Part shown: one piece after another, positions 1-9,520 of the stretch
How the letters are laid out: each line of letters starts with the position of its first letter
Numbering within the stretch: the stretch's first letter is position 1
From: Mycolicibacterium sp. YH-1
GTDB lineage: Bacteria > Actinomycetota > Actinomycetes > Mycobacteriales > Mycobacteriaceae
Assembly: GCF_022557175.1 (NCBI RefSeq)
Contig: NZ_CP092915.1
Coordinates: 3,410,001-3,474,000, forward strand
Direction: 5' to 3'
DNA length: 64,000 nt
Program-made: the position numbers and the translations under genes
Notes under the pieces: generated by a model
What the model was told of the DNA's origin: nothing
What the model saw: the letters and a program-made list of their open reading frames with translations, nothing else
The model's database searches: none

Positions 1-1
1 G

Positions 2-1420
2 CGATTGACGTTCGGTCTTGCCGATGGTCAGGGTCACGCACTGGCTCCGACCGATCTGGCGGGCACGGCGAGGATGTCGGTGGCGCTGGTACCCGACGGT
101 GGAGCACCCATACCGCTTGTCGAGTCCGCGCCGAAGTCCGATATCGCCAAACCGGTCGACGCCAACTTGACCGACGTCAAACCCGGCCGTGCCGAGTTGC
201 GGATGTCGCTCGTCGTCACCACCGCGCCGGCCACCGGTCGCAATGGTGAACAGATCGCGCCAGGCACGATGTTGTCGCCGCAGAATGTCGAGGTCCCGAT
301 CCAGATCCTGCCCAAGGCGAATCTGCCCAGCCCCGGTAGCCGTATCGACTTCGGCACCATGGAGGGGGTCAAAGGGGCGACGGCGTTGTTACCGATCACC
401 GGGCCGGGCTGCGCGTGGATCTCGCCTTCTGAAGTAGCCAAAGTCAGAGCGACGCCCGACGGCGTCGGTGCCCCGCACTTCAGCTCCGACGCCAGCAGTC
501 CTGACAACTGCTTGAAGGTGCAGGCGGGTCAGACCGTGAACCTGCCGGTCACACTGCGTACCGACCATGACGGCCACGGCGGACTCGACGGCAGTATTGG
601 GGTACACGTCGCCGCGCTTGCCGACCCGGACGGCCCACAGGTGATTGACGTGCCGTTCTTCGCCTCCCTGACCCATCCCTTGAGCACCACGAACTTTCTG
701 GTGGTGCTGATCGCCGCCATACTGCTCGGACCGGGCATACCACTCGCCCTGCTATACGCCGCCAAGTGGCGGGTGAGCAGAATACCGCCGAAACCTCTGC
801 TGGCTGAGCGCATTCCGGTGGTAGTGAACGACGACGTTGTCCAGCGTGACGGCGCACCGTTCGCAATGGCCGATACCGACCTGGTGCACCCCGTGCCAGG
901 CCTGGCGCGCGCCACCCGCAGATTGAGCGTGCTCGGCACGACGTTGATCGCGACGACCGGCAGAAGCCCGTTCGGCAGTGGACATGTTCGCGTAGAGGCC
1001 GACGGCCGCATCAGCACTGGATCCGCGCTTCCCGGCACCGACCGCAGCGGCCTGCACGCCGTGTTGCCACTGGCGGTGCACAACAACTGGGTGGTCCTGC
1101 ACGACCCCGACGGGCCTGCCGGTGAGGCGGAGGTGCTGCTGCTGGTCGGCGGGCGCACCGACAACGCTGCCCGTCAGCGTATCTACGACGATGTGGCCCG
1201 CAGGCTTCCCGAGCTCTTGGCTGCACTGCGGCTGCGTGCGGTCGAAGCCGGTGTGGCTCCACCGCACGACCCAACGTCGCACTCATCACCGTTCGGTGAA
1301 ACGGCCGCAGCGGCAACGCAAGCCGATCCGTTCGGTGCCGATGTGACCGCGATGTCCCCAGCCATCCCGCGGTGGCGGTCCGATCCCGATCCGTTCGACC
1401 CGTTTGATGGAGGACCCTGA
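2..1420 (+). CDS. membrane-anchored Ig-like protein of tubulin/vWA/GTPase cluster (5' partial)
   Basis: The reading frame is open at the left edge, so the N-terminus lies outside the window. The visible part has an extracytoplasmic, beta-rich region of about 225 residues containing two cysteines. A hydrophobic segment (visible residues about 229-255, from TTNFLVVLIAAILLG) follows, ending in positive residues. The cytoplasmic tail of about 210 residues closes with a low-complexity DPFDPFDGGP end. Its stop overlaps the next start (TGATG), so the two genes are translationally coupled, and a GGAGGA ribosome site lies inside its 3' end. By analogy with similar actinobacterial clusters the missing N-terminus may hold a secreted vWA domain. 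That is inference; no MIDAS is visible here. It could serve as the transmembrane link between an external adhesion module and the cytoplasmic tubulin-like protein. Confidence 0.75.
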   Translation, partial: RLTFGLADGQGHALAPTDLAGTARMSVALVPDGGAPIPLVESAPKSDIAKPVDANLTDVKPGRAELRMSLVVTTAPATGRNGEQIAPGTMLSPQNVEVPIQILPKANLPSPGSRIDFGTMEGVKGATALLPITGPGCAWISPSEVAKVRATPDGVGAPHFSSDASSPDNCLKVQAGQTVNLPVTLRTDHDGHGGLDGSIGVHVAALADPDGPQVIDVPFFASLTHPLSTTNFLVVLIAAILLGPGIPLALLYAAKWRVSRIPPKPLLAERIPVVVNDDVVQRDGAPFAMADTDLVHPVPGLARATRRLSVLGTTLIATTGRSPFGSGHVRVEADGRISTGSALPGTDRSGLHAVLPLAVHNNWVVLHDPDGPAGEAEVLLLVGGRTDNAARQRIYDDVARRLPELLAALRLRAVEAGVAPPHDPTSHSSPFGETAAAATQADPFGADVTAMSPAIPRWRSDPDPFDPFDGGP

Positions 1421-4400
1421 TGCGACGATTCTTGGTAGTGGGTTGTGGTGGTTCGGGTGGCGCGACGCTGTCCTACATGATGGACCAGCTGCGCTCCGAA
1501 CTGCACACCGCAGGCGTCGACAAGCTGATTGCCGGTTGGCAATTCGTTCACATCGATGTGCCCAGCGCGGCAGATCCCGGCCCGGACGGGTTGGCGAACG
1601 TGGCCATGCAGGGTGGCACGTACGTCGGGTGTGGCCCGCGGGGGAGCAGCTACTCGATTCTCGACGGCGCGCTTTCGGCGCGGCTCGCCGCAGGAACCGC
1701 ACTGGACGCCATCGCGACGTGGGCGCCGCGCCAGCCGGATCAGGTGACCAATCCGATCTCGGCGGGTGCCGGCCAGTACCGGGCGATCGGGCGAATGATC
1801 ACGCTCAGCAAGGCCGGTGAGATCCGCAGCAAGCTGCAGTCGGCCACCGATGAGCTCTTCCGCGTGGAGACCATGTCACAGATGGCGTCGCTGGATGTCC
1901 CCGGAATGGGGCGGTTCGACCCGAACCAGCCGCCACTCGTGTTGGTGGTGTCTTCGATGGCCGGCGGTGCAGGTGCGTCGATGGCACTCGATGTGTGCCG
2001 GCTGCTGACCATGGTGTCGGGCGTCGACGTGAAGCTGATGGGCGTCTTCATGGTCACCCCGGACATCTTCGAGTCGCTGCCGCCGAGTGCGCGAATCGGG
2101 GTGCGGGCCAACGCTCTCGCGATGCTCGGTGAGATCGTCGCCTCTCAGTCCGGGGCGGCGCGGGACCACGATGTGCGCATCCTGCGCGCGCTCGGACACC
2201 AGCACGGTGACGGTGAGCCGATCCCGTTCGCCAGGGTGTTTCCGGTGGGCCGCTACGTCGGGGCCGACCGGACCCAGTTCGGCGACGGCTCGCAGTTCGC
2301 GGTCTATCGCGGGCTCGGCCGTGGCCTGGCCGGGCTGATGATGAGCGGCAGCGCCAGCGATCAGTTCGTCTCGTACGACCTGGGCAACACCGCATCCCCG
2401 GCCGGTGACAAGGATCTGTTGGGTTGGGGTATATCGGTGTGGGACCCGCTGCCGTGGGGCACCTATGGGTTCTCCTCGCTGTCGATGGGCCGTGACCGCT
2501 ACGCCGAGTACGCGGCACAGCGGCTGGCTCGCAGCAGCGCGGACAAGCTGCTGCGCGGCCACTTGCAGCCAGGCAACCCCGCCTCGGGTAACGAGCAACT
2601 CGAGTCGTTGTTGTCCAGCCAGTGGGACGCAATCTGCACCGGCCTGGGTCTGCCGTCCGCGGTGGGCGACGAGGACAGCCGGGTCACCATGCTCGGCACC
2701 TGGGTCGCCAACACCGCGTTCTCGCCAGAGGTGGTCGGCTCGACGGTGAGTGGGCTGGTGGACCGTCAGTTGCGCGGCTACCTGCCACATCCCGAGGGGA
2801 TGAGCGCCGAGCAGTGGGTGCCGATGTTCCGCCAGGCGATCGCGAACCGCCGCGACGCGCTGACGACCGCGTGCACCGAGGCCGCCTACGACATGGCGTT
2901 CGGCTGGCACCGCGACTTCGCAAGACGGCTCGAGCAGACGGTGATCGAGGCCGTCTCGACGCTGGGTCTGCCGTACACGCGGGCGCTGGTCGACCGGGTA
3001 CGCCACCACATCGACGACGTGTTGACCGGTGTCCTAACCCAGCTCGGGACGATGGGTCCTGCCGAGATCGCCGCCCTGCCCGCACACGTCGAGACGGCTC
3101 TTGGCGGGCTGAGGGGCGTGCTGTCCAACACCGATCAGGTGTTGGCGACGGCACTCGAGGGCTTCCACGCCGGCGTGCGCCGCCAGCTCTATGCCTCGGC
3201 ATCCGCGCGCATCGCCGATGTGATGCGCGTGATGGGCACCGAACTGCTGATTCCCCTGCGTCATGCGCTCGGCGAGGCGTTGGTGACGCTCGAGCAGGCA
3301 AGTGTCGAGCCGCCAACGGACATCGGCTTGGCAAGGCTGGCGACCGACCAGTACGCGGCGTGGCCTGCCGACTCGGACGAATTGGTACCTGGCCGTTTCG
3401 CCGAGGCGAACAATGAGGTGCTGCTGATCAATTCGTCCGCGTTCAAGGCCCGTTATGAATCGGATCTCGTCAAGGCGGTGGTTGGTTCGCAAGGGCTGAT
3501 ACCGTTCGCAACCTCGGTGGACAGAGCCACCACCGGTGTCATCGCCGGCCAGTGGGACACCACCGGCGGGGTGTCCGCCCCCGAGGGGCTGCTGGAGCGC
3601 ACCTCCACGTGGACGACCCGGGCATTGGGCACCGACCCCGAGACCGGCCGGACACGCGTGCCGTCGATGGCGCAGTTCGATGTGCACACCCGCCCCGCGG
3701 AGCTTCTGGCTCGGGCGCGGCAGTACGTCGACCGACCGGGTGAGTCCTTCTACGAGTTCTGCAAGGTTTCGCTACGAGATTTCGTGCAGGGCATGGGCGC
3801 ATCGGAGTCCGAACTGTCTGCCCGCAGACACGACATCGCGGGCAAGTTCGCGGAGGCGTTGTCGCTCGCGCGCCCGCTGGCCAGCGTGAACGACCAGGCC
3901 ATGCAACGGGTACATCCCGGCCAGCAGGTCGAGTACCGCTACAAGTTCTCCGACATCCCGTTCGCGGGCCAGCCCGTCGCAGCGGCACTGGAGGACGCGC
4001 TGGCATCCAATCCGCGAATCGACAGCGCCACGAAGGAGAACTTCGCCCGGTCGCTGTCGGACGAGGACGGTGTAACCCGCGTCGACATCTTCGGCTCGTA
4101 CCCGAACTACTCGCCATTGGCCTTCGACTCGGTACTCGTACCCGCCGCACAGGAGTGGGCATCGATGGCTAGCCCTGGGAGGGCGGGGTTCTGGCGCTTC
4201 CGGCGGTCCCGCCCGCTGCCTGCGTCGCTGCCGATGACCGACGCCGAACGCCGCACCATGACCGGGGGCTGGTTCGTGGGACAGATCATCGGACGCATCC
4301 AGATTCCCGCGCCTCCATATACGGAACCAGTGCGCATCTACGACGGTGATGCGGGCCGGTGGCTGAGCTTCCCCAATCCGTTGTTGACCCCGCCTTCGGA

Positions 4401-4950
4401 GTACAAGGCCAGCTATGACTGGCTACCTGCGGTGCTCGAGTCGATCCTGTTGGCGATAGCTCAGTCGCACGAACCGCCGTTGATGTCCTCGCTGCGGCCC
4501 TACCAGGTGCTGCGGGAGCTTTTCGACGCAAACTCGCAGGCTCCGGCCAGCGGAATTCTGCAGTTGTCGGCGGTACACCTGCTCCGAGACTTCGTCGTGA
4601 CGGGTTCGTCAGGGCCCGGCCTGATCTCCCGGGTGACACCGGTCGCGGCCGCATCGACACCCGCCGAACGCATCAGCGCCGCCACAACCTGGTTGGGTCG
4701 GGTTCGCGACACCGCCGCCCAATACCTGCCTGCCGGTACTCCCGGCGCCGACCCCAACGGTACGTTCACGACGATCTCTGGCCGTGCAAAGGCGACAAAC
4801 ACGCCGATCTTCCGCGATATGGCGCCCGACGTGTTCTGGGCGACCGAGAGCCTGATCAAGACGCTGCAGCGGATCTTGACTCTCGGCGACGACGACGATG
4901 AGCCGACCGCCGACGATCAGGTCGTGCTGTCCCGAGGGGTGATGTTCTAG
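1420..4950 (+). CDS. tubulin/FtsZ-like domain protein (large)
   Basis: This 1176-residue protein opens with a glycine-rich nucleotide-binding loop (VVGCGGSGG, residues 6-14), as in FtsZ/tubulin N-termini. At residues 181-187 it carries AGGAGAS after a hydrophobic strand (LVLVVSSM), the position and form of the tubulin signature loop (GGGTGSG-like). The rest is a long, largely alpha-helical extension with no recognised catalytic motif, much longer than FtsZ or tubulin. It fits the family annotated as tubulin-like in actinobacteria (Pfam Tubulin_2 type). It is coupled to the genes on both sides (1-base overlap upstream, 2-base gap downstream). It probably binds GTP and may polymerise or act as a scaffold; this is inferred from the fold only. 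The T7-loop catalytic acid could not be located with confidence. Confidence 0.8.
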   Translation: MRRFLVVGCGGSGGATLSYMMDQLRSELHTAGVDKLIAGWQFVHIDVPSAADPGPDGLANVAMQGGTYVGCGPRGSSYSILDGALSARLAAGTALDAIATWAPRQPDQVTNPISAGAGQYRAIGRMITLSKAGEIRSKLQSATDELFRVETMSQMASLDVPGMGRFDPNQPPLVLVVSSMAGGAGASMALDVCRLLTMVSGVDVKLMGVFMVTPDIFESLPPSARIGVRANALAMLGEIVASQSGAARDHDVRILRALGHQHGDGEPIPFARVFPVGRYVGADRTQFGDGSQFAVYRGLGRGLAGLMMSGSASDQFVSYDLGNTASPAGDKDLLGWGISVWDPLPWGTYGFSSLSMGRDRYAEYAAQRLARSSADKLLRGHLQPGNPASGNEQLESLLSSQWDAICTGLGLPSAVGDEDSRVTMLGTWVANTAFSPEVVGSTVSGLVDRQLRGYLPHPEGMSAEQWVPMFRQAIANRRDALTTACTEAAYDMAFGWHRDFARRLEQTVIEAVSTLGLPYTRALVDRVRHHIDDVLTGVLTQLGTMGPAEIAALPAHVETALGGLRGVLSNTDQVLATALEGFHAGVRRQLYASASARIADVMRVMGTELLIPLRHALGEALVTLEQASVEPPTDIGLARLATDQYAAWPADSDELVPGRFAEANNEVLLINSSAFKARYESDLVKAVVGSQGLIPFATSVDRATTGVIAGQWDTTGGVSAPEGLLERTSTWTTRALGTDPETGRTRVPSMAQFDVHTRPAELLARARQYVDRPGESFYEFCKVSLRDFVQGMGASESELSARRHDIAGKFAEALSLARPLASVNDQAMQRVHPGQQVEYRYKFSDIPFAGQPVAAALEDALASNPRIDSATKENFARSLSDEDGVTRVDIFGSYPNYSPLAFDSVLVPAAQEWASMASPGRAGFWRFRRSRPLPASLPMTDAERRTMTGGWFVGQIIGRIQIPAPPYTEPVRIYDGDAGRWLSFPNPLLTPPSEYKASYDWLPAVLESILLAIAQSHEPPLMSSLRPYQVLRELFDANSQAPASGILQLSAVHLLRDFVVTGSSGPGLISRVTPVAAASTPAERISAATTWLGRVRDTAAQYLPAGTPGADPNGTFTTISGRAKATNTPIFRDMAPDVFWATESLIKTLQRILTLGDDDDEPTADDQVVLSRGVMF

Positions 4951-4952
4951 CG

Positions 4953-7571
4953 ATGACTGCCTCGGCCCGTCTCCCGGCGCTGATTGTCCTGCTTGCACCT
5001 CGAGCCTCCACCGAGGAGATTCTCGCCGTGCTCGCCGACTACAGCGCGGCCGGAATGCTGACCGCGTTCGCGTGGATCGATGCAAACGAGGTGGGCCGCA
5101 GCTCGGTCCCGACAACACTGGTGCGGGACGGGACTTCTGAGGTGGTCTCGCTGCAGCGACTGCTGACAGGGAAGCGCTACGGCCGGGTCCGGCTCGCGGT
5201 GCTGGTGCCAGTGCAGGCGCATGCGATGGACCGAGTGCCACTCGCGGCCGAGCAGGCGGTGGAGCGGTTGGTGCGGAGCGCCTCGGTGGGCGCGGAGGTC
5301 ACCCTGCTGCGGCTGTTGCTGACCGGCTCGGCCGACGCCGGGTCGGCTTATGAGGATCAACCGCTGGTGCTGGAGGGGTGGCACAACCTGCTGATCGTGC
5401 CGGAGGACGCCCCGTCGCCTGAATTGGGATCGGTGATCATCGACCCGCTTGACGATCCCTTTGAGCTGGCCCGCCATGTCGCCCCGGTGATCTGCGGGAC
5501 CGCCGGGATGTGGACCGGCATCGAGGCCACTCCGTTCGACACCGTCGAGATCGTGCCCGGCCAGACCGTGCGCGCGGTGCGCGGCTTCTACCGCGAGCTC
5601 GACTCGGCCGAAGTGGAGGACCAGCTGCGCGCACAGCTGTTCGGCGGGGCCGGCCAGCTGCCGTTGCCCAACGGGGGGCCTGTACCGGTGGTCTACATCG
5701 ACGACGCGGAGCTCGCCGCGCGGAAGATGGCGCGAGCGCTGTGGACCAAACGCCGCGACGTCCTGCGCGGACCTCGGATCCCGTTGGAAAGCCCAGCTCC
5801 ACAGACGATTTCCATCTGGGAGGCGCTGAAGATGTTCTTGCGCTTTCTCGGTATGGCACTGCGCCGCGCGCCGTCGGCTTGGATGTCGTCGATGCTCGGA
5901 TCGGTGTCTTCCGCGGTCGCCGCGACCGTGCAGAGCACGATGTTCGGGCGCACCGGCTCGGCGTTCGCGGTTGTCGCCGACACTCAAGTCGCCGGCTGGG
6001 AGCAGCTCGGCAGCAGCGCTGAGGCGATGAGCACCGAGCTGCTTGGTGGGGTAGAGGACGGCCACCTGGCCCGACGCGATCTGAGTTCGCTCTGGACCGA
6101 CTTCATCAACGGCGCAATCACTTTGGCTGATGGCGGTCGCCGCGATGCCGGGCTCGAACCGGTGAGCGTCGGTGCCGGGGTAGGGGTGGTTCGCAGAAGC
6201 GCGGATGTGGTGCCCGGCGCCTCGGAGAGGTTCTCGGCGATCCCTGCGTCGCTAGCAGCGGTGATCGGAATGGACTCGGTGGAACCTGTCGACGTACTGG
6301 CCGCGACGGACCTGCGGGACCGGCTGGAACGTGCCTACGCCGACCAGGCCGCGGGAGTCGAGGCCCGCCACGCCGCTGCGGAGTTGGAGCGCTGGCAGGA
6401 GGTCGTCTCCAAGAGCTACGCATGGCAGACGGCAGCGATACTCGCCGACTTCATGGGCCGGGCTCGCGCAGAGGTGACCACGCTGGTGGAGCAGATCCGT
6501 GCCGCGTCCATCACCCAGTCGATCGACGAGCGGCTCCGGCGGCGGCAGCAAGCAATTGCCTTGTCTCTCAAGACCTTCGGCTGGGCGCTGTTCGTTGCGT
6601 TGGGGGTGATGGCGATTGCCGCCGCAGTCGGCTGGTTGAGCTGGTCGTTCACGTTGACGTGTGGCGGTGCGCTGATGGCGACATACGTGTTGGTGGCGTT
6701 GGCGATGTTCGTGGTGGCCCAGCGCGACATGTTTGCCGAGATGAACTCGCGCAAGTCTGCGCTCAGCCAGCTCGAGGCGATGCAGACCAATGTGCGTTCG
6801 GCGCTGGATGACCTGAGTCGACTGTCGATGGCATATGGGCAGCTGCTTTCGTGGTGCAGGGCTTCCGGTGCGTTCTTGCGTGCCCCCTTCGGCGCGGTCG
6901 TCCCTGCCACCGGCGCGCGCACGATGCTGATCCAGGGCCTGCCCCGCTCGACGCAGGTGGCGGTGGCGGCGCACGGCGACGATCACGGCGATACGACGCA
7001 CCGAATCCAACAGCGGCTGTACCGGCTTGGCTGGCTGACGCGCCCGTGGGAGCAGCTGCTCGCCGCGGTGGCCGCTGACGTGCGGACCGGGCAGGCCGAT
7101 GTGCTTGCCATGCCCGGGGCGGGCAGCGGTTCGGCGCTGGATCACTGGTCGCGTGCGCTCGCCAAGGGACAGGTGGCGCCCAGTGGGGCCGAAGTCCTTT
7201 GGCGTCGAGTGCAGCAGCTCTTCGATGACCCTGCCGTTGGCATCGGAGAGGGGTTGGTCGACACGGTCGTGCAAGCCGACGGCGCGCGGGTGTCGGCCGC
7301 CGAGTTCGGCGACGGGATGATCGAACGCCATACAGGACGGGGGGCTCCGTTCGACGCGTCGCTGTTCACTCACGCTGCACAAACTGCCAGCAGTTCCGCG
7401 GTGGCGATCGATGAGGGGATGGTGGTACGGCGCGGACTCGGGTACCGCGCTGCGGTGATCCAGGCCAGTGAGGGTTTGCCGTCCTACGACTTCGCCGTGT
7501 TCGCTCTGCCGCAGACGATGTCGTCTGTTGACAATGAATCGCCGCCGGGCTCTGGTGATCTGGTCTTCTAA
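4953..7571 (+). CDS. two-helix membrane protein of the tubulin-like cluster
   Basis: This is an 872-residue protein of unknown family. The N-terminal half has alternating hydrophobic strands and helices (for example ALIVLLAPRAS at the start) that may form an alpha/beta domain. A charged helical stretch around residues 470-540 could be coiled coil. It is followed by two adjacent hydrophobic segments at roughly 543-563 and 568-590 (LFVALGVMAIAAAVGWL, then MATYVLVALAMFVVA). The rest is about 280 residues, again soluble. No signal peptide is seen, so both ends are probably cytoplasmic with a membrane hairpin between. The start ATG lies 2 bases after the tubulin-like gene stop, which supports co-translation. 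It may anchor the tubulin-like protein to the membrane; no function can be assigned from motifs. Confidence 0.75.
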   Translation: MTASARLPALIVLLAPRASTEEILAVLADYSAAGMLTAFAWIDANEVGRSSVPTTLVRDGTSEVVSLQRLLTGKRYGRVRLAVLVPVQAHAMDRVPLAAEQAVERLVRSASVGAEVTLLRLLLTGSADAGSAYEDQPLVLEGWHNLLIVPEDAPSPELGSVIIDPLDDPFELARHVAPVICGTAGMWTGIEATPFDTVEIVPGQTVRAVRGFYRELDSAEVEDQLRAQLFGGAGQLPLPNGGPVPVVYIDDAELAARKMARALWTKRRDVLRGPRIPLESPAPQTISIWEALKMFLRFLGMALRRAPSAWMSSMLGSVSSAVAATVQSTMFGRTGSAFAVVADTQVAGWEQLGSSAEAMSTELLGGVEDGHLARRDLSSLWTDFINGAITLADGGRRDAGLEPVSVGAGVGVVRRSADVVPGASERFSAIPASLAAVIGMDSVEPVDVLAATDLRDRLERAYADQAAGVEARHAAAELERWQEVVSKSYAWQTAAILADFMGRARAEVTTLVEQIRAASITQSIDERLRRRQQAIALSLKTFGWALFVALGVMAIAAAVGWLSWSFTLTCGGALMATYVLVALAMFVVAQRDMFAEMNSRKSALSQLEAMQTNVRSALDDLSRLSMAYGQLLSWCRASGAFLRAPFGAVVPATGARTMLIQGLPRSTQVAVAAHGDDHGDTTHRIQQRLYRLGWLTRPWEQLLAAVAADVRTGQADVLAMPGAGSGSALDHWSRALAKGQVAPSGAEVLWRRVQQLFDDPAVGIGEGLVDTVVQADGARVSAAEFGDGMIERHTGRGAPFDASLFTHAAQTASSSAVAIDEGMVVRRGLGYRAAVIQASEGLPSYDFAVFALPQTMSSVDNESPPGSGDLVF

Positions 7572-7573
7572 CG

Positions 7574-9520
7574 ATGTCCGAGCCAAACGCGATCGAAAGC
7601 GATGACAACGATCCCCGCTTGGCGGGGCTGCTGGCATGGCGCCAACAGCTGATCGCGTCGGGCGCGGTGTCGGCACAGGCCTTCAAAGAGGCGCATGTGA
7701 GGATGGTGCTGCGGTCCGGCCGCACCGACGCCGAACAGATCCGGATGATGCTGCCCGATCCGGTGGGCGAGCACGCCGACGCGATGGCGCTAGTGCTCGC
7801 CGAGGTTCCCGGCGACGGTGCTCCGGTGCGCTCAGGCGAAATATCGTTTGCCCCAGAGGAATTCGCCCACTACACGCCCATCGGCCAGGGTGGCGCCCCA
7901 GCGCCGATCGCGCTGCGGCGCGGCGGCGACGGAGTTCTCGAACTCTCGTGGCCAACGTACGAGGCGCCGATCGTCGTGTATCGCGTGGTCAGCAGCGAGG
8001 AGGAGGCGTCGTACTCCCCGGATCGGGCACACATGGTGGCCGCCACCATCTCAGCGGAGGCCGTGGACGAACGCGAGGCAGCCGCCGCCGTGCGTCACTA
8101 CCAGGTATGGGTCAACGCGGGCACCACGCGCGAGGAGGCCCTTGCTGCACAACCACGTCTGCACGCGACTGGACTGGTGGTGGCTGGAGTGTGCGGGATG
8201 GCGGTGCGGGATGACTTCGGTCGCGTGATCGGGCAGTGGACTGTCTTTCCTGGCGTACGGACGGTGCACGTCGAACGAATCCCGTTCGACGAGTCCGCCC
8301 TGGGTGGACCGCACTATCGCATTCTGGCGGGTGAGGAGAACCTCGGGGGATTCGTCGACTCCGAAGCCGAAGGCGGGCGCCGGTACATATATCGGGCCCG
8401 TTGCGAGGTGATCGTCGACGGAGTCGGCCGCCTCTCGGAGGCCACCGAGGCAGAGGTCGCCGTCACGACTCTGCTCATCCCTGTTGCCGACCTCTCGCTG
8501 ACCGTGCGTGCCAGCGACCCGGTAACAGTCGACCTGGCGTGGACGCCACCACCCGGAGGACGGGTCGCGATATTCCGCACCGCAGTCGGCCCCCGAGCGG
8601 GCGCGGAAGCAGACGAGATGCCCGAGACGGCGATGGAGCAGGCTGGCCTGCATCCCGAACACCGGCTGACGCACCCGGTCTCACAGGAAGTGGATGCGCA
8701 CGCTCGCCCGCGGGCGGTGATAACCGGCGTGCCGTGGCCGCACGACTGGAGCCGCGCCTACTTCACCCCGGTGACGTTGGTGGGCGGGCGGGCCAGACTC
8801 GGCAAGACGGCGTCGATTGTGCGAACCGCGCCGATCCGCGACGTCGCGCTCATCGAGTACTGCAACAAGCAGGTGCTGACATTCGGATGGCCGGATGGCG
8901 CGGCGGCCGTCATCGTCCATCTGGCAGGTAAGGCGCACGATCCTCGCACCGGGCTGAGCGGTCGCTCCTACGAGATCACGCTGGAGGACTACGAGCGATA
9001 CGGCGGCATGCAGTTCACCGGTGAGTTGCCTCCGGGCGGCTGCTCGCTGCACCTCGCCGCTGTCGCCTTCTCGGCGGGTCGGCGTGTCCTCGGAGATGTC
9101 ACCAGCATCATCTACGACGGACTGCTACGCCTGTGGTATTCGGTGCAGATCGGACGGGACTCGGCAGGTTGGCCGATGACCGCTGCCCTGGCGGTGCGGG
9201 CCGAAGTGGACGTCAGGGGTTCACCGCCGTTCGTGCTCGTGCACAATCCTGACCGGATTCCACTGAGCGTCAACGATGGTCAGCCAGTCGATGTTGCCCC
9301 GGTGAACGAGCGGGGAGAGTACGTCTCACCGCCATCGAAGGAGATCCGATACTCGTCGATAACCGCGTACGGCTGCGGCGAACTGTGGGTGGGTGATGTC
9401 CGTTACCGCACGGGATGGATCCGGCTATTCGCCAATCTCGGCGACCCGAAGCGGCTGCGCCGGCTGGCGTTGCTCGATCCGCCGGTGTCGACGTTGCGAC
9501 TGACAGGATCGCCGATCTGA
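7574..9520 (+). CDS. FN3-like repeat protein of the tubulin-like cluster
   Basis: This is a 648-residue protein without signal peptide or membrane helix. The first 75 residues are helical and acidic. After that, beta-sandwich units recur with the fibronectin type III-like rhythm (LELSW...IVVYRV near residues 125-140, VTVDLAWTPPPGGRVAIFR near 315-335, LTFGWPDGAAAVIVHLAG near 435-455). These units suggest several tandem FN3-like domains used for protein binding. The start ATG follows the previous stop by 2 bases, and the gene ends in a TGATG overlap with the next start. In a cytoplasmic protein, FN3-like units next to vWA and tubulin-like proteins suggest a scaffold role. I do not recognise a catalytic motif. 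Confidence 0.75.
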   Translation: MSEPNAIESDDNDPRLAGLLAWRQQLIASGAVSAQAFKEAHVRMVLRSGRTDAEQIRMMLPDPVGEHADAMALVLAEVPGDGAPVRSGEISFAPEEFAHYTPIGQGGAPAPIALRRGGDGVLELSWPTYEAPIVVYRVVSSEEEASYSPDRAHMVAATISAEAVDEREAAAAVRHYQVWVNAGTTREEALAAQPRLHATGLVVAGVCGMAVRDDFGRVIGQWTVFPGVRTVHVERIPFDESALGGPHYRILAGEENLGGFVDSEAEGGRRYIYRARCEVIVDGVGRLSEATEAEVAVTTLLIPVADLSLTVRASDPVTVDLAWTPPPGGRVAIFRTAVGPRAGAEADEMPETAMEQAGLHPEHRLTHPVSQEVDAHARPRAVITGVPWPHDWSRAYFTPVTLVGGRARLGKTASIVRTAPIRDVALIEYCNKQVLTFGWPDGAAAVIVHLAGKAHDPRTGLSGRSYEITLEDYERYGGMQFTGELPPGGCSLHLAAVAFSAGRRVLGDVTSIIYDGLLRLWYSVQIGRDSAGWPMTAALAVRAEVDVRGSPPFVLVHNPDRIPLSVNDGQPVDVAPVNERGEYVSPPSKEIRYSSITAYGCGELWVGDVRYRTGWIRLFANLGDPKRLRRLALLDPPVSTLRLTGSPI